A DNA stretch of 64,000 nucleotides from Rhizomicrobium sp. GTDB taxonomy: Bacteria; Pseudomonadota; Alphaproteobacteria; Micropepsales; Micropepsaceae. The notes under the pieces are model-generated. The model did not search any database, had not been told where the DNA came from, and saw only the letters and a list, made by a program, of their open reading frames with translations. The DNA is taken from contig JBBCGL010000001.1 of NCBI GenBank assembly GCA_037200385.1, positions 1,674,001-1,738,000 on the forward strand, written 5' to 3'. Numbering within the stretch: position 1 is the stretch's first letter; each line of letters starts with the position of its first letter. Below are positions 44,690 to 54,332 of the stretch, in pieces. The position numbers and the translations under genes are program-made.

Positions 44690-44928
44690 GAAAGCACCGA
44701 GCGAGCGTCTCCGCGATGACCTGGTTCTCAACTCCATCCGCCGCCATCAGGACAATCTGCGCGCGAGGCGCAACAAGTCATCTCGATGTGGAACGCGAGG
44801 CCCAAATCGCCATGGCAATTCGGGAACAACGAGCGACCCGCATCATATTAGCTCACCGTCCACAAACAATTGCGAGCGCAGATCGTGTAATTTCACTTGC
44901 CGGTCTGAACCAACCTACAAAGTTCTAG
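44690..44928 (+). pseudogene. Remnant of an ABC transporter ATPase (peptidase-type exporter)
   Basis: The frame ending at 44928 reads ATSHLDVEREAQIAMAIREQ then TRIILAHRPQTIASADRVI, the D-loop/H-loop end of an ABC ATPase such as bacteriocin-type exporters. About 60 bases upstream, in another frame, RDDLVLNSI resembles the Q-loop block (QDDLVLxGSI). The Walker A, signature and Walker B parts are missing, so this is a decayed fragment with deletion and frameshift. The left flank 44524-44689 shows nothing recognisable. Confidence 0.65.
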
Positions 44929-44933
44929 CACCA

Positions 44934-45971
44934 CTATGATGTGCATGTCGTTCCGTAACTGGATTCGATCGTCTTGCGGTATATAGCGAGGGGTCCTAAG
45001 CCGACAGATTTTCGCCGAATATCGACGCCGTCCATATCCGTAAGCCCCTTCGGTTCGTAGCGGCCAGCGACGCACAGGAATTGTGTTCCATAGTCCTGAT
45101 GGCCGGTTATCTTCAACATCGTCCGATCAAAGAGTGCCGCGTAGTCGCCAGGGTCAACGTCACCCGCTTTGACCATTGGCTCCATCAACCTCAGAACTCT
45201 TAGTTGGAAGGCGGGATCGGCATCCGCATGCTGAACAAGCAACCAAGCATCAAAGGCAACGGTCTTTCCAACCACGGAGCTTTTCGGCCATCCACCGGAC
45301 GAGATAATTGATCTTAGCATTGCAGTGTCGGCAAAGTCGTGATGCACGAATTCTCGAGATAGGAGAAATAATAGAACCTGCTTGGCCGCTCCCGATAGCT
45401 CCGGCGGCTTTATTTCATCATGCCCTTGCCAGTGGGCACCATGACGCAATATCTGGTCGACGGTGAATGCCGCTCGTAGACGTTCACCGATCGCAGTCGG
45501 ATCGTCGGGCTCCGCGACAGCGCCCGCGACCTCAGATGCATATCGATAGCTCAAGTAGTAAGGAAGTGCTTCCTTTCGTGCCGCTTCAAAGGTCGTCCAA
45601 GAATCAAATTTGTTCGCTATGAAGTCCGCGAACAGAACCAGAGCGCAGGATTCATCCTCATAAGCGTCAGTCTGCAACGCTGTCGGCTGCACCCCCAAAG
45701 ATATCAGTTCCTCCCGAACGTGTGCCGTCGCCCGTTGCTGACACCCCTCCAGCCATTTCTTGATTTCTTGCCAATTCGCCTGATCTGTCAAAGAGGCGTG
45801 CGGAAATCGTCCTCGCATCCACCCAAGATCATCGACGCCGATACGTCCATCCACGAGATATTTGCCCAATACCGTCGGCATCGCCGGTTCCGCCGGTGGA
45901 CTATCTGCCATTGCAGAAAAGCTGTTCGCGAACGTCAGCCCGATCAAGAAAGCCAGCCGGCGGAATTGCAT
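44934..45971 (-). CDS. Exported DUF6624-family protein
   Basis: A 345-residue protein with a signal peptide (MQFRRLAFLIGLTFANSFSAMA). The C-terminal half has ISSGGWPKSSVVGKTVAFDAWLLVQHADADPAFQ, RTMLKITGHQDYGTQF and RRKSVGLGPLAIYRKTI, the hallmarks of DUF6624. Function unknown. ATG 45971 is supported by GGAGG seven bases upstream. The gene is visibly lower in GC and different in codon use from its neighbours and lies beside a decayed ABC fragment, suggesting transfer. Confidence 0.85.
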   Translation of the reverse strand: MQFRRLAFLIGLTFANSFSAMADSPPAEPAMPTVLGKYLVDGRIGVDDLGWMRGRFPHASLTDQANWQEIKKWLEGCQQRATAHVREELISLGVQPTALQTDAYEDESCALVLFADFIANKFDSWTTFEAARKEALPYYLSYRYASEVAGAVAEPDDPTAIGERLRAAFTVDQILRHGAHWQGHDEIKPPELSGAAKQVLLFLLSREFVHHDFADTAMLRSIISSGGWPKSSVVGKTVAFDAWLLVQHADADPAFQLRVLRLMEPMVKAGDVDPGDYAALFDRTMLKITGHQDYGTQFLCVAGRYEPKGLTDMDGVDIRRKSVGLGPLAIYRKTIESSYGTTCTS

Positions 45972-46374
45972 GTGCATGCCTCCATGTTCCGATGCGGTCG
46001 TTCGCATGGCATCAATACTCGAGCGCCGGAGTAAGATGGCATCGGTGCATGCGATGCTCAAGGACGAGCGTCTCCTCAGCATCAAACCTCGCGCACACAT
46101 CCTGAAAGGAAACGTCTCTGTTCGCTCTGTTGAATATTTCTCCGGCTGCCGCCGACTCCAGAAACTCGCAGAATGTGCTTAACATCTTTATATGCAACTT
46201 CGTTGGGAGCATTCTCGGCCGCCGGCGATCCGCAAAATGTGTCAATCCAACAGCCACCCGGCACCTTGGAGATTTCCTCCGTAGGAGGTCGGAAATGCGA
46301 AGCATTTCCGGGTGGGGGAAACTCCATCCGGATAGAGCGCGGTCGCTACGCGCTCCGCATGAGAGACGCGCCCA
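45972..46374. other. Intergenic region, no gene supported
   Basis: This 403-base lower-GC gap upstream of the DUF6624 gene contains short hairpins (for example TTTCCTCCGTAGGAGG near 46270 and GGAAATGCGAAGCATTTCC near 46290) but no frame with family resemblance. Confidence 0.6.
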
Positions 46375-46893
46375 TCACGGCGCGTCGCCGCCCATCTTCT
46401 GCATCGCCTCGTGCAGCTTGTCGGCGGCGGACTTCATCGCGTCGGCGGCCTTGCTCGCCGGCTTGCCCGCCGTGGCCTGCAGCCCGTCGATCGCCTTGTC
46501 GAGCGCCTGCTTCACGCTGGCCGCGGTGCCGCCCTTCTCGTATTCGCGCTTGATGACGTCCTCGAGCCTGACGATCACGGTGTCGACCGTGTAGTCCTTG
46601 TTCAGGCTGCGCTCGCGATGCTCCACGATGGAGTAGATGTCGATGGAATCGTCGATCGTCCGGCCCATCTCGACCAGCTTGTAGAAGCGCTCGCCCTCCG
46701 TCTTGCCCCCGGCGACGAGGTCGAACGCCGCCACCGCCAGCGTCAGGGGTATCTGGAAGAAATTGTGCAGATTGTTCAGCGCGAGCTTGAGTTCGAACAC
46801 CGCGACGTCGCGCAGGAAGCGCCAGCGTGCGTCCGGATCGCGTTGCGGAACGGGCTCGGCGGGCGGCGGGACGGGCACGGGCGCATCGGTCAT
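46375..46893 (-). CDS. Hypothetical helical protein
   Basis: A 172-residue protein. After a proline-rich start, residues about 25-75 form a conserved-looking helical region (FLRDVAVFELKLALNNLHNF, FQIPLTLAVAAFDLVAGG), and the C-terminal third is an Ala/Lys amphipathic helix like those of phasins (AADAMKSAADKLHEAMQKMG). The family is not recognised. Association with granules or membrane surfaces is conceivable only from helix character. It lies 49 bases downstream of the thioesterase gene on the same strand. Confidence 0.75.
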   Translation of the reverse strand: MTDAPVPVPPPAEPVPQRDPDARWRFLRDVAVFELKLALNNLHNFFQIPLTLAVAAFDLVAGGKTEGERFYKLVEMGRTIDDSIDIYSIVEHRERSLNKDYTVDTVIVRLEDVIKREYEKGGTAASVKQALDKAIDGLQATAGKPASKAADAMKSAADKLHEAMQKMGGDAP

Positions 46894-46942
46894 GGCGCCA
46901 TCCTGCCTCAGGAGGGCACGAGGGCGCCAGAACTTCGCGTCG

Positions 46943-47398
46943 TCAGGGATCGCCGAACATGGTCTCGGGCGTGGGCATGGCGCCGATCGGCGCGGTGACC
47001 TTGAAGATTGCGCTGGCCCGCAGGCACAGGATTCCATCCGCCGTCGCAAGCCCCTGGGCGAAGAACAGGCTCTTGCCCGCGCGCAGGAATTCCGCGCTGC
47101 CTTCCACCCAGCTGCCCAGCTTGGCCGGCGTGATGAAGTCGAGCGTGAGGTTGACGGTGGGCGCGAAGCCGACATCGGCCTTGCTCTGCATCCGCGCCCC
47201 GATGGGAATGAACATGTCGGCGAAGGTCGCCAGCATGCCGCCATGCGCGACCTGGCCGGGATTGCAGTGGCGCATCTCGACCCGGAAGCCCATGACCAGC
47301 TTGCTGCCGTCCCACTTGCCGTAGAGCGGCCCGATGGCTTCGATGAAGCCGGTGTTGAAGCGGAGCGGCCTGAAGCCTTCCGGGATGTTCGTCGACAT
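46943..47398 (-). CDS. PaaI-family thioesterase
   Basis: A 151-residue hot-dog-fold protein. RHCNPGQVAHGGMLATFADM is the conserved HGG..a..D block that holds the catalytic residues, followed by TVNLTLDFITPAKLGSWVEGSAEFLRAGKSL. It should hydrolyse acyl-CoA thioesters; chain specificity is unknown. ATG 47398 is chosen because the longer frame extends into non-conserved sequence. Confidence 0.9.
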   Translation of the reverse strand: MSTNIPEGFRPLRFNTGFIEAIGPLYGKWDGSKLVMGFRVEMRHCNPGQVAHGGMLATFADMFIPIGARMQSKADVGFAPTVNLTLDFITPAKLGSWVEGSAEFLRAGKSLFFAQGLATADGILCLRASAIFKVTAPIGAMPTPETMFGDP

Positions 47399-47525
47399 GG
47401 CGGCCTTTGGATAGCGGTTGCAGTCACTGTGGCGGCGAATGCTGGCGCACACAACATCGGGCTCACGATTGCGTCACCCTGTCGGCGCGGCTTGCCAGCG
47501 CGCCTGTGCAAACTTACCGTCCGTC

Positions 47526-48455
47526 ATGCCGCCCAACATTGCCGGATCACCGTTGCGAAGAGCCATTCTCCTGCTGTCGCTGCTCGCCTGCGCGCTGCTC
47601 GCGCCGGCCTGGGGCGAGGAGCACAAGGAGCGCGAATTCCAGGAATGTCCCGACTGCCCGCTCATGATCGGCATTCCGGCTGGCAGCTTCACGATGGGCA
47701 GTCCGGCGGAAGAGGTGGGCCATTTCGACAATGAGGGGCCGCGTCACGCGGTGCATGTGCGCGCCTTCGCGCTGGCCAAGTTCGACGTAACCGGCGAGCA
47801 GTTCCTCAACTTCCTCCAGGCGACCGGCTACAAGCCCGCGCCCTGCAATCCGATCCTCGATCTGCGCTGGCATGCGCCGGACAACGGCATCGCGCGCCCG
47901 CCGGTCGAAGTCGAGCCGCCGCGCTGGCCGGCGGTCTGTCTCGAATGGAAGGATGCGCAGGCCTATATCGCCTGGCTCAACGCAATGGTGCGCAAGGCGC
48001 GGCCGCAGATCGGCGGCCATGCCGGGCCCTATCGCCTGCCGACCGAGGCGGAGTGGGAGTATGCCGCGCGCGGCGGCACCACGACCGCGCGCTGGTGGGG
48101 CGACGCGCTGGGCACCGGCAACGCGAACTGCAATGGCTGCGGCAGCGCCTCGGACGCCCGCGTGCTGACCGATGTCGACAGCTTCGCCGCCAACCCGTTC
48201 GGGCTCTACGGCATGCTGGGCAATGCCTGGCAATGGACCGCGGATTGCTGGCATCCCAGCTATAGCGGCGCGCCGCAGGACGGCAGCGCCTGGACCGCCG
48301 GCGGCGACTGCACGCGCCATGTGTTGCGCGGCGGCTCCTGGGACAACGTCCCGCTTTTCGTGCGCTCCGCCGCCCGCAGCGGCGCCCCGGCGGTCAAAGG
48401 GGAATACGACTATTCGAGCTTGGCGGGATTCCGCGTGGCGCGGACGCTGCCGTGA
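47526..48455 (+). CDS. Exported FGE/SUMF1-domain protein lacking the catalytic cysteines
   Basis: A 309-residue protein with a signal segment (LRRAILLLSLLACALLAPAWG) and a formylglycine-generating-enzyme-like fold: IPAGSFTMGSP, YRLPTEAEWEYAARGGTTT, NPFGLYGMLGNAWQWTADCW, HVLRGGSWDN and LAGFRVARTL. In true FGE enzymes two cysteines follow the RGGSW block; here it reads NVPLFVRSAARS, so oxidase activity is unlikely. Similar non-catalytic forms act in c-type or siderophore maturation. No sulfatase is nearby. Confidence 0.88.
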   Translation: MPPNIAGSPLRRAILLLSLLACALLAPAWGEEHKEREFQECPDCPLMIGIPAGSFTMGSPAEEVGHFDNEGPRHAVHVRAFALAKFDVTGEQFLNFLQATGYKPAPCNPILDLRWHAPDNGIARPPVEVEPPRWPAVCLEWKDAQAYIAWLNAMVRKARPQIGGHAGPYRLPTEAEWEYAARGGTTTARWWGDALGTGNANCNGCGSASDARVLTDVDSFAANPFGLYGMLGNAWQWTADCWHPSYSGAPQDGSAWTAGGDCTRHVLRGGSWDNVPLFVRSAARSGAPAVKGEYDYSSLAGFRVARTLP

Positions 48456-48539
48456 GCGGCACGGGCTGCGACAACCGGGCCTGCGACATGGGGGCCGGTC
48501 TGCATTGTTCCGCAAGGCCTGCGGGCCTACATCTCCTCC

Positions 48540-48953
48540 ATGAACGCGCTGTCTGAAAAGCTCGCGGACTTTCTCGCGAGACCCATGGTTCGCGGCTTTC
48601 GCGGCCTCTGCCCCAATTGCGGCGAAGGCCACATGTTCCGCGCCTTCCTCAAAGTCGCCGATACCTGCCCGGCCTGCGGCGAGGAGCTGCATCACCACCG
48701 GGCGGACGACTTCCCCGCCTATCTCGTGGTCGTCATCGTCGGCCATGTGATCGTCGGCTTGACGCTGGCGGTCGAGGTGGCCTTCGCGCCGCCCCTCTGG
48801 CTCTCGGCGCTGATCTGGCTGCCGCTGACCGTGGCGATGGCGCTGGCGCTGATCCAGCCCGTCAAGGGCGCGGTCGTCGCGCTGCAATGGCAGATGGGCA
48901 TGGAAGGCTTTGCGGGCGCCAAGCGCCTGCGCGAGGCGTCGTCCGCTATCTGA
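48540..48953 (+). CDS. DUF983-family membrane protein
   Basis: A 137-residue protein. A zinc-ribbon-like N-terminus (GLCPNCGEGHMF...DTCPACGEEL, Cys pairs) is followed by two membrane helices (AYLVVVIVGHVIVGLTLAVE, LWLPLTVAMALALIQPVKG). DUF983 genes are often near cytochrome oxidase genes, but not here. Function unknown. Its end overlaps the convergent TonB-like gene by eight bases. Confidence 0.93.
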   Translation: MNALSEKLADFLARPMVRGFRGLCPNCGEGHMFRAFLKVADTCPACGEELHHHRADDFPAYLVVVIVGHVIVGLTLAVEVAFAPPLWLSALIWLPLTVAMALALIQPVKGAVVALQWQMGMEGFAGAKRLREASSAI

Positions 48954-49716
48954 GCGTATCGCGCGGGTTCAGGGTCAGCGTCACCACGATGCGGTCGCCG
49001 AACGCGCCCGCCGGCAGCGTCAGCGGCGACGACAGCAGCACCGCGTTGCGCGCGCTGAGCGCGATGTCGCGATAGAGCGCATCGTTGGTATAGCGCTCGC
49101 GGTCGAGGATCTCCGCCTTCTGGACCGTTCCGTTGCGCAGCACCGTCACCCGCAGCGCGATCTGGAAGCTGTGGCTGCCCAGCGCCACCGCGTTGAAGCT
49201 CCAGCGCCGCATCACCTGGGCGCGGATCAGGTCGCGCACGGCATAGGCGGTCTCCGCCCCCGGCTGGGCGTCGTTGCTCGTCGCCTGGTCCGACGCACCC
49301 GGCGTATCGAGCGGCGCGGTGTTGCTCTCCGGCTGCTTGAGATGCGCCAGCGCCCGCAGCTTGGTCTCCAGGTCGTCGACCGGCTTGACGCCCGTCGGCG
49401 ACGTGCCCTCGGGCGCGTTGGCCGAGGCCGGGGCGCGCGGCGGGCGGCGCGGCGTCAGCGGCTGCGGGATCTTCGCCTTGACGGGTGAAGGCGGCGACGT
49501 CGTCTCCTCGCCGATGCGCACGACATCCACCGGCACGAAGCGCGGCGGCGCCGCCGGCGGCGCGCTCAGCCCACGCAGCATCAGCAGGACCACGAGCAGC
49601 GCGAACAGGCCGTGCAGCGCCAGCGATCCCGCCAAGCCGCGGCCGTCGCCCTCGGCATAGGCAAGCCCTGCCCGCCACAGCATCTGTGCGTCCTTCAAGG
49701 TGAATCGGGCGGGCAT
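48946..49716 (-). CDS. TonB/TolA-like envelope protein
   Basis: A 256-residue protein with one N-terminal membrane helix (LAGSLALHGLFALLVVLLML), a Pro/Ala-rich periplasmic spacer (IPQPLTPRRPPRAPASANAP), and a C-terminal TonB/TolA-like domain (RAQVMRRWSFNAVALGSHSF...RVTVLRNGTVQKAEILD). It would link inner-membrane energy to an outer-membrane process. No ExbB/ExbD genes are beside it. ATG 49716 is used. It is divergent from the MarR regulator gene. Confidence 0.85.
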   Translation of the reverse strand: MPARFTLKDAQMLWRAGLAYAEGDGRGLAGSLALHGLFALLVVLLMLRGLSAPPAAPPRFVPVDVVRIGEETTSPPSPVKAKIPQPLTPRRPPRAPASANAPEGTSPTGVKPVDDLETKLRALAHLKQPESNTAPLDTPGASDQATSNDAQPGAETAYAVRDLIRAQVMRRWSFNAVALGSHSFQIALRVTVLRNGTVQKAEILDRERYTNDALYRDIALSARNAVLLSSPLTLPAGAFGDRIVVTLTLNPRDTLR

Positions 49717-49801
49717 GCGGCTTGCGCGGACGTCCTTCGCATCTCCCCCGCGCGATGCTGCCTGCGTGCCGGCAGGCTGGCAAGCGCGCACCGAAGATAT
49801 A

Positions 49802-49841
49802 GTTGACAAGGAAACAGAAGCGATATAGTTTCCTATTCAAC
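49802..49841. promoter_or_regulatory. 14-base inverted repeat overlapping a promoter, likely MarR operator
   Basis: GTTGACAAGGAAAC (49802-49815) and GTTTCCTATTCAAC (49828-49841) are inverted copies with 12 of 14 matches and a 12-base spacer. The left arm contains TTGACA (49803-49808) and the right arm overlaps TATAGT (49824-49829), a promoter with a short 15-base spacing. The GTG start of the MarR gene is 16 bases downstream. Binding by that regulator is inferred. Confidence 0.6.
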
Positions 49842-49856
49842 AAAAGGCATCTCCCA

Positions 49857-50303
49857 GTGGTCTCGAATCTCACCGCCCATGTCGGCTTCTGGCTGCGTTA
49901 CGTCTCCAATCACGTATCGCAGGCTTTCGCGCGCAAGCTCGAAGGGCATGGCGTGACGGCGGCCGAATGGGTCGTGATGCGCGAACTTCACGACGGCGAG
50001 GCCGTGGCGCCCAGCCGGCTTGCAGGACGGCTCGGCATGACGCGCGGCGCGATCACCAAGCTGGCGGACCGGCTGATCGAGAAATCGCTCGCGACGCGCA
50101 AGGCCAATCCGGACGATGCGCGCGCGCAGACATTGACGCTGACCGCGCAAGGCCGGCGCCTGGTGCCCGAACTTGCGGCGCTGGCGGACCGGAACGACGC
50201 CGAGTTCTTCGATCATTTGACGGCGGCGGAGACGGCGACGCTGAAGCGCCTGCTCAAGGGCATCGTCGAGCGCCGCGGTCTCAAAACCCTCCCGATCGAC
50301 TGA
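49857..50303 (+). CDS. MarR-family transcriptional regulator
   Basis: A 148-residue winged-helix regulator. The recognition region is VAPSRLAGRLGMTRGAITKLADRLIEKSLATR and the wing is NPDDARAQTLTLTAQGRRL. The start is taken as GTG 49857 because the longer frame from TTG 49803 would run through a promoter and operator-like palindrome. It lies 24 bases before a DUF1398 gene, which is a likely member of its regulon. Confidence 0.9.
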   Translation: MVSNLTAHVGFWLRYVSNHVSQAFARKLEGHGVTAAEWVVMRELHDGEAVAPSRLAGRLGMTRGAITKLADRLIEKSLATRKANPDDARAQTLTLTAQGRRLVPELAALADRNDAEFFDHLTAAETATLKRLLKGIVERRGLKTLPID

Positions 50304-50327
50304 CCCATCCAATTGCAGAGGCAAAAG

Positions 50328-50723
50328 ATGAACACGCACGCCAAATCCGTCGCCGAGGAATGCTCGAAGGCTTCCGACGACGGCCATCTGAGCTTTCCCC
50401 AGACGCTCGCGAAGCTCGCAGCCGCGGGGATCGAAGCCTACTACGCCGACCTGCGCCGCGGGGTGAAGGTCTACTATCTTCCCGATGGCGAGAGCATCGA
50501 GATCGCAGGGCACAGGACCGCCGCGGCGGTGGCCGAACGCTTCGACGCGGCTGCGGTCGAAACGGCCGTCCGCCTGTCGCAAGCGAATGCGCACAGCTAT
50601 GAGGATTTCCGCGGGATGATCATGGCGGCCGGCTGTCCCGGCTATCTCGTGTCGATCCTCGGCCGCCGCGTCGTCTATTTCGGGCGCACCGCGGAGACCC
50701 ATGTCGAGCACTTCCCCTCCTAG
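50328..50723 (+). CDS. DUF1398-family protein
   Basis: A 131-residue soluble protein: SFPQTLAKLAAAGIEAYYADLRRGVKVYYLPDGESI and EDFRGMIMAAGCPGYLVSILGRRVVYFGR are the two conserved blocks of DUF1398. Function unknown. It follows the MarR gene on the same strand with 24 bases between, so regulation by it is plausible. A purine-rich GCAAAAG precedes ATG 50328. Confidence 0.88.
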   Translation: MNTHAKSVAEECSKASDDGHLSFPQTLAKLAAAGIEAYYADLRRGVKVYYLPDGESIEIAGHRTAAAVAERFDAAAVETAVRLSQANAHSYEDFRGMIMAAGCPGYLVSILGRRVVYFGRTAETHVEHFPS

Positions 50724-50799
50724 CGGCGGCCGAACCTGCCGACCGGCACGAAACGATGCCCGCGCCATCGCGTTACCTTCGCGCCAAGGAGGCTCCCCC

Positions 50800-51258
50800 A
50801 TGACCGCCGCTGCCGATCGCACCCTCGTCGCCGTCTTCGATTCCGCGCATGTCCGGTTCTTCGAATACAAGGAGGCACACGGCCATCTGGAGGTCGTGCT
50901 GGGCGAGGTCGCCTCCGGCCTGCACCATGCGCGCCGCGACATCGAGGCAGACCGGCCGGGCAGCTCGATCGCGCACGGCCAGCACCACGCCTTCGAATCC
51001 GAGCACGACCCCCGCAAGCTCGAGAAGCACGACTTCGTGCGCGCCATCGCCGGCGCGATCGAGAGCGCGCTCGGCCAGCACGCCTATGGCCGGCTGGTGA
51101 TCGTGGCGCCCTCGCGCAGCGTCGGCGAATTCCGCAGCGTCGCGAGCCCCAGCGTGCTCAAGACCGTCTGGCGCGAAGTCGCCAAGGAGTACGCCAACCT
51201 CACCGATCCGCAGATCCGCGAACACCTGATCCCGCTGCTGCAGCAGCCGGCCACCTAG
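50800..51258 (+). CDS. Host-attachment-family protein
   Basis: A 152-residue protein of the Host_attach family: TLVAVFDSAHVRFFEYKEAH, GHLEVVL, the His-rich middle (HHARRDIEADRPGSS, GQHHAFESEHDPRKLEKHDF) and RLVIVAPSRSVGEFRS. The name comes from an Agrobacterium plant-attachment study, but the fold resembles nuclease/peptide-release-factor-like proteins and the actual role is uncertain. AAGGAGG precedes the ATG. Convergent with the NIPSNAP gene, 7 bases apart. Confidence 0.9.
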   Translation: MTAAADRTLVAVFDSAHVRFFEYKEAHGHLEVVLGEVASGLHHARRDIEADRPGSSIAHGQHHAFESEHDPRKLEKHDFVRAIAGAIESALGQHAYGRLVIVAPSRSVGEFRSVASPSVLKTVWREVAKEYANLTDPQIREHLIPLLQQPAT

Positions 51259-51265
51259 CCGCGGC

Positions 51266-51625
51266 CTAATCGAACACCGGCACCAGGAAGCTTCGCTCAT
51301 AGCGCGTGAAGCACCGGGTCTCGTTGAACCGCGCGGTCGCGGCGTCGCAGCCTTCGTCCTGCGCGACGTCGCGCCGATATTTCTCGTAGGCTTCGAGCGA
51401 CGGAAAGCTGAACAGCGCGACGCCGGTGTCGGGCGGCCCCGCGTGCCCCAGCTCCGGGAAGCTGAACGCGGCTTCGGGCAGCACGTCGCCCTCGCCGCCC
51501 GGCAAGAAATAGCCGTGATGCGTCCCGCCATATTTGCGGATCAGCGCGATCCAGGCATGGGCATATTCCAGGAATTCGGCCCGCTTCCCGGGCGCGATCT
51601 GGTAGCGGATGAAGCAGGTGAACAT
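51266..51625 (-). CDS. NIPSNAP-family protein
   Basis: A 119-residue dimeric alpha/beta-barrel protein: FTCFIRYQIAPGKRAEFLEYAHAWIALIRKYGG and HGYFLPGGE... ALFSFPSLEAYEKYRRDVAQD fit the NIPSNAP fold, an antiparallel ferredoxin-like unit found in many small proteins of unknown role. It runs toward the host-attachment gene, convergent, and its start faces the groESL promoter. Confidence 0.88.
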   Translation of the reverse strand: MFTCFIRYQIAPGKRAEFLEYAHAWIALIRKYGGTHHGYFLPGGEGDVLPEAAFSFPELGHAGPPDTGVALFSFPSLEAYEKYRRDVAQDEGCDAATARFNETRCFTRYERSFLVPVFD

Positions 51626-51690
51626 CCTCGACTCCCCGATGAGCGGGAAGAATAGACCTCGCGGCGCCAGACTTGCCCTGCCTGCCGCCC

Positions 51691-51719
51691 TTGACGCTGT
51701 CCGGAAGTCTCCCTAAATA
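51691..51719 (+). promoter_or_regulatory. Probable groESL promoter
   Basis: TTGACG (51691-51696) and TAAATA (51714-51719) are separated by 17 bases; the full left element reads CTTGACGC. Either the main sigma factor or the heat-shock sigma could use it. It lies 14 bases before the CIRCE element. Confidence 0.65.
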
Positions 51720-51732
51720 CCCGGCCAGTGGC

Positions 51733-51759
51733 TTGGCACTCCCCAAGGCTGAGTGCTGC
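51733..51759 (+). promoter_or_regulatory. CIRCE operator (HrcA site) of groESL
   Basis: TTGGCACTC, nine bases, then GAGTGCTGC: the standard CIRCE layout (TTAGCACTC-N9-GAGTGCTAA) with a few changes. It lies just downstream of the promoter, 48 bases before groES. It should allow HrcA to repress chaperonin genes without heat stress. Confidence 0.9.
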
Positions 51760-51806
51760 CACGAACAGATTTCGTAATCTTTTCATACCTTTAGGGAGCA
51801 AGACGC

Positions 51807-52115
51807 ATGAAATTCCGTCCGCTTGGAGACCGTGTGGTCGTCCGCCGCGTGAAAGAAGATCAAAAGACCGCCGGCGGGATCATCATCCCGGACACCGTCC
51901 AGGAGAAGCCGCAGGAAGGCGAAGTCATCTCGGTCGGCCCCGGCGCGCCGGACAACAACGGCAAGCTCATCCCCACCACGGTCAAGGCCGGCGAGTTCGT
52001 GCTGTTCGGCAAGTGGTCGGGCACCGAGGTCAAGGTCGACGGCGAGGATCTCCTGATCATGAAGGAGTCCGACATCATGGGCGTTCTCGAAGGCCGCAAG
52101 GCTTCGAAGAAGTAA
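51807..52115 (+). CDS. groES: Co-chaperonin GroES
   Basis: A 102-residue co-chaperonin: [20 protein letters not shown], the mobile loop [20 protein letters not shown] and the domed beta-barrel. It caps the GroEL ring during folding. It is 37 bases before groEL, in a single HrcA-controlled operon. Confidence 0.98.
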   Translation: MKFRPLGDRVVVRRVKEDQKTAGGIIIPDTVQEKPQEGEVISVGPGAPDNNGKLIPTTVKAGEFVLFGKWSGTEVKVDGEDLLIMKESDIMGVLEGRKASKK

Positions 52116-52146
52116 CCCGCGCCACTCAAAACAATTCAGGAGATAG

Positions 52147-53802
<1,656 letters not shown>

Positions 53803-53902
53803 TTGGACGGCGCCGCAAGGCGCCGGACAATGACCACGCCGAACCCCGGACTTGGTCCGGGGGAAGGCGGGTCGGTCCGGAACCCAGCACAGAATGCGGA
53901 AA

Positions 53903-53935
53903 GGTCCGGTGCGCGAGCACCGGGCCTTTTTGTTT
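53903..53935 (+). terminator. Rho-independent terminator of groESL
   Basis: GGTCCGGTGC and GCACCGGGCC pair around GCGA, followed by TTTTTGTTT, about 100 bases after the groEL stop. Confidence 0.85.
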
Positions 53936-53998
53936 GCGCAGTGCGGACAAATCGTTCGGCACTCTGACCGGCAATGATAGAGTCTGAACCCGTAAAAG

Positions 53999-54130
53999 GT
54001 GTCATGGCCCGCGAATGCGGGCCATCCAGGTGATCCCTGCGAAATCCAACCACAATCAACCTGATTTCATAAAACGAATGGCATCCTGCAGAACCCAGCT
54101 GGATGGCCCGCATTCGCGGGCCATGACACC
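53999..54130. repeat. Perfect 32-base inverted repeat pair (family B)
   Basis: The arms 53999-54030 and 54099-54130 are exact reverse complements. Each starts GGTGTCATGGCCCGC, contains a hairpin on GGCCCGC/GCGGGCC, and ends in CATCCAG. A 68-base lower-GC spacer lies between. It is the same family as 1391-1475. The rest of the 53936-54332 gap shows no supported gene. Confidence 0.9.
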
Positions 54131-54332
54131 GTTTATTGAGCTCGGACCCCAGGGATGACGAACAAATAAAAAGATTCGACGATTTGGTCGTGTCTTTTGC
54201 GCTGACATTGGCTCGAACAATTTGTGAGATACCCGTTGGCCAACGACGTGCGCAGAGACCTCATGGCTGTGCAGCCAGACTACGGACTCGGCCGCTCATC
54301 TCGCGGGGAATGCCAACCTGCGCTGACGCGTC

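Noticed and set aside
46082-46327. An 81-residue minus-strand frame
   Set aside because: Low-complexity translation of hairpin-containing intergenic DNA, without support from a start site or family.
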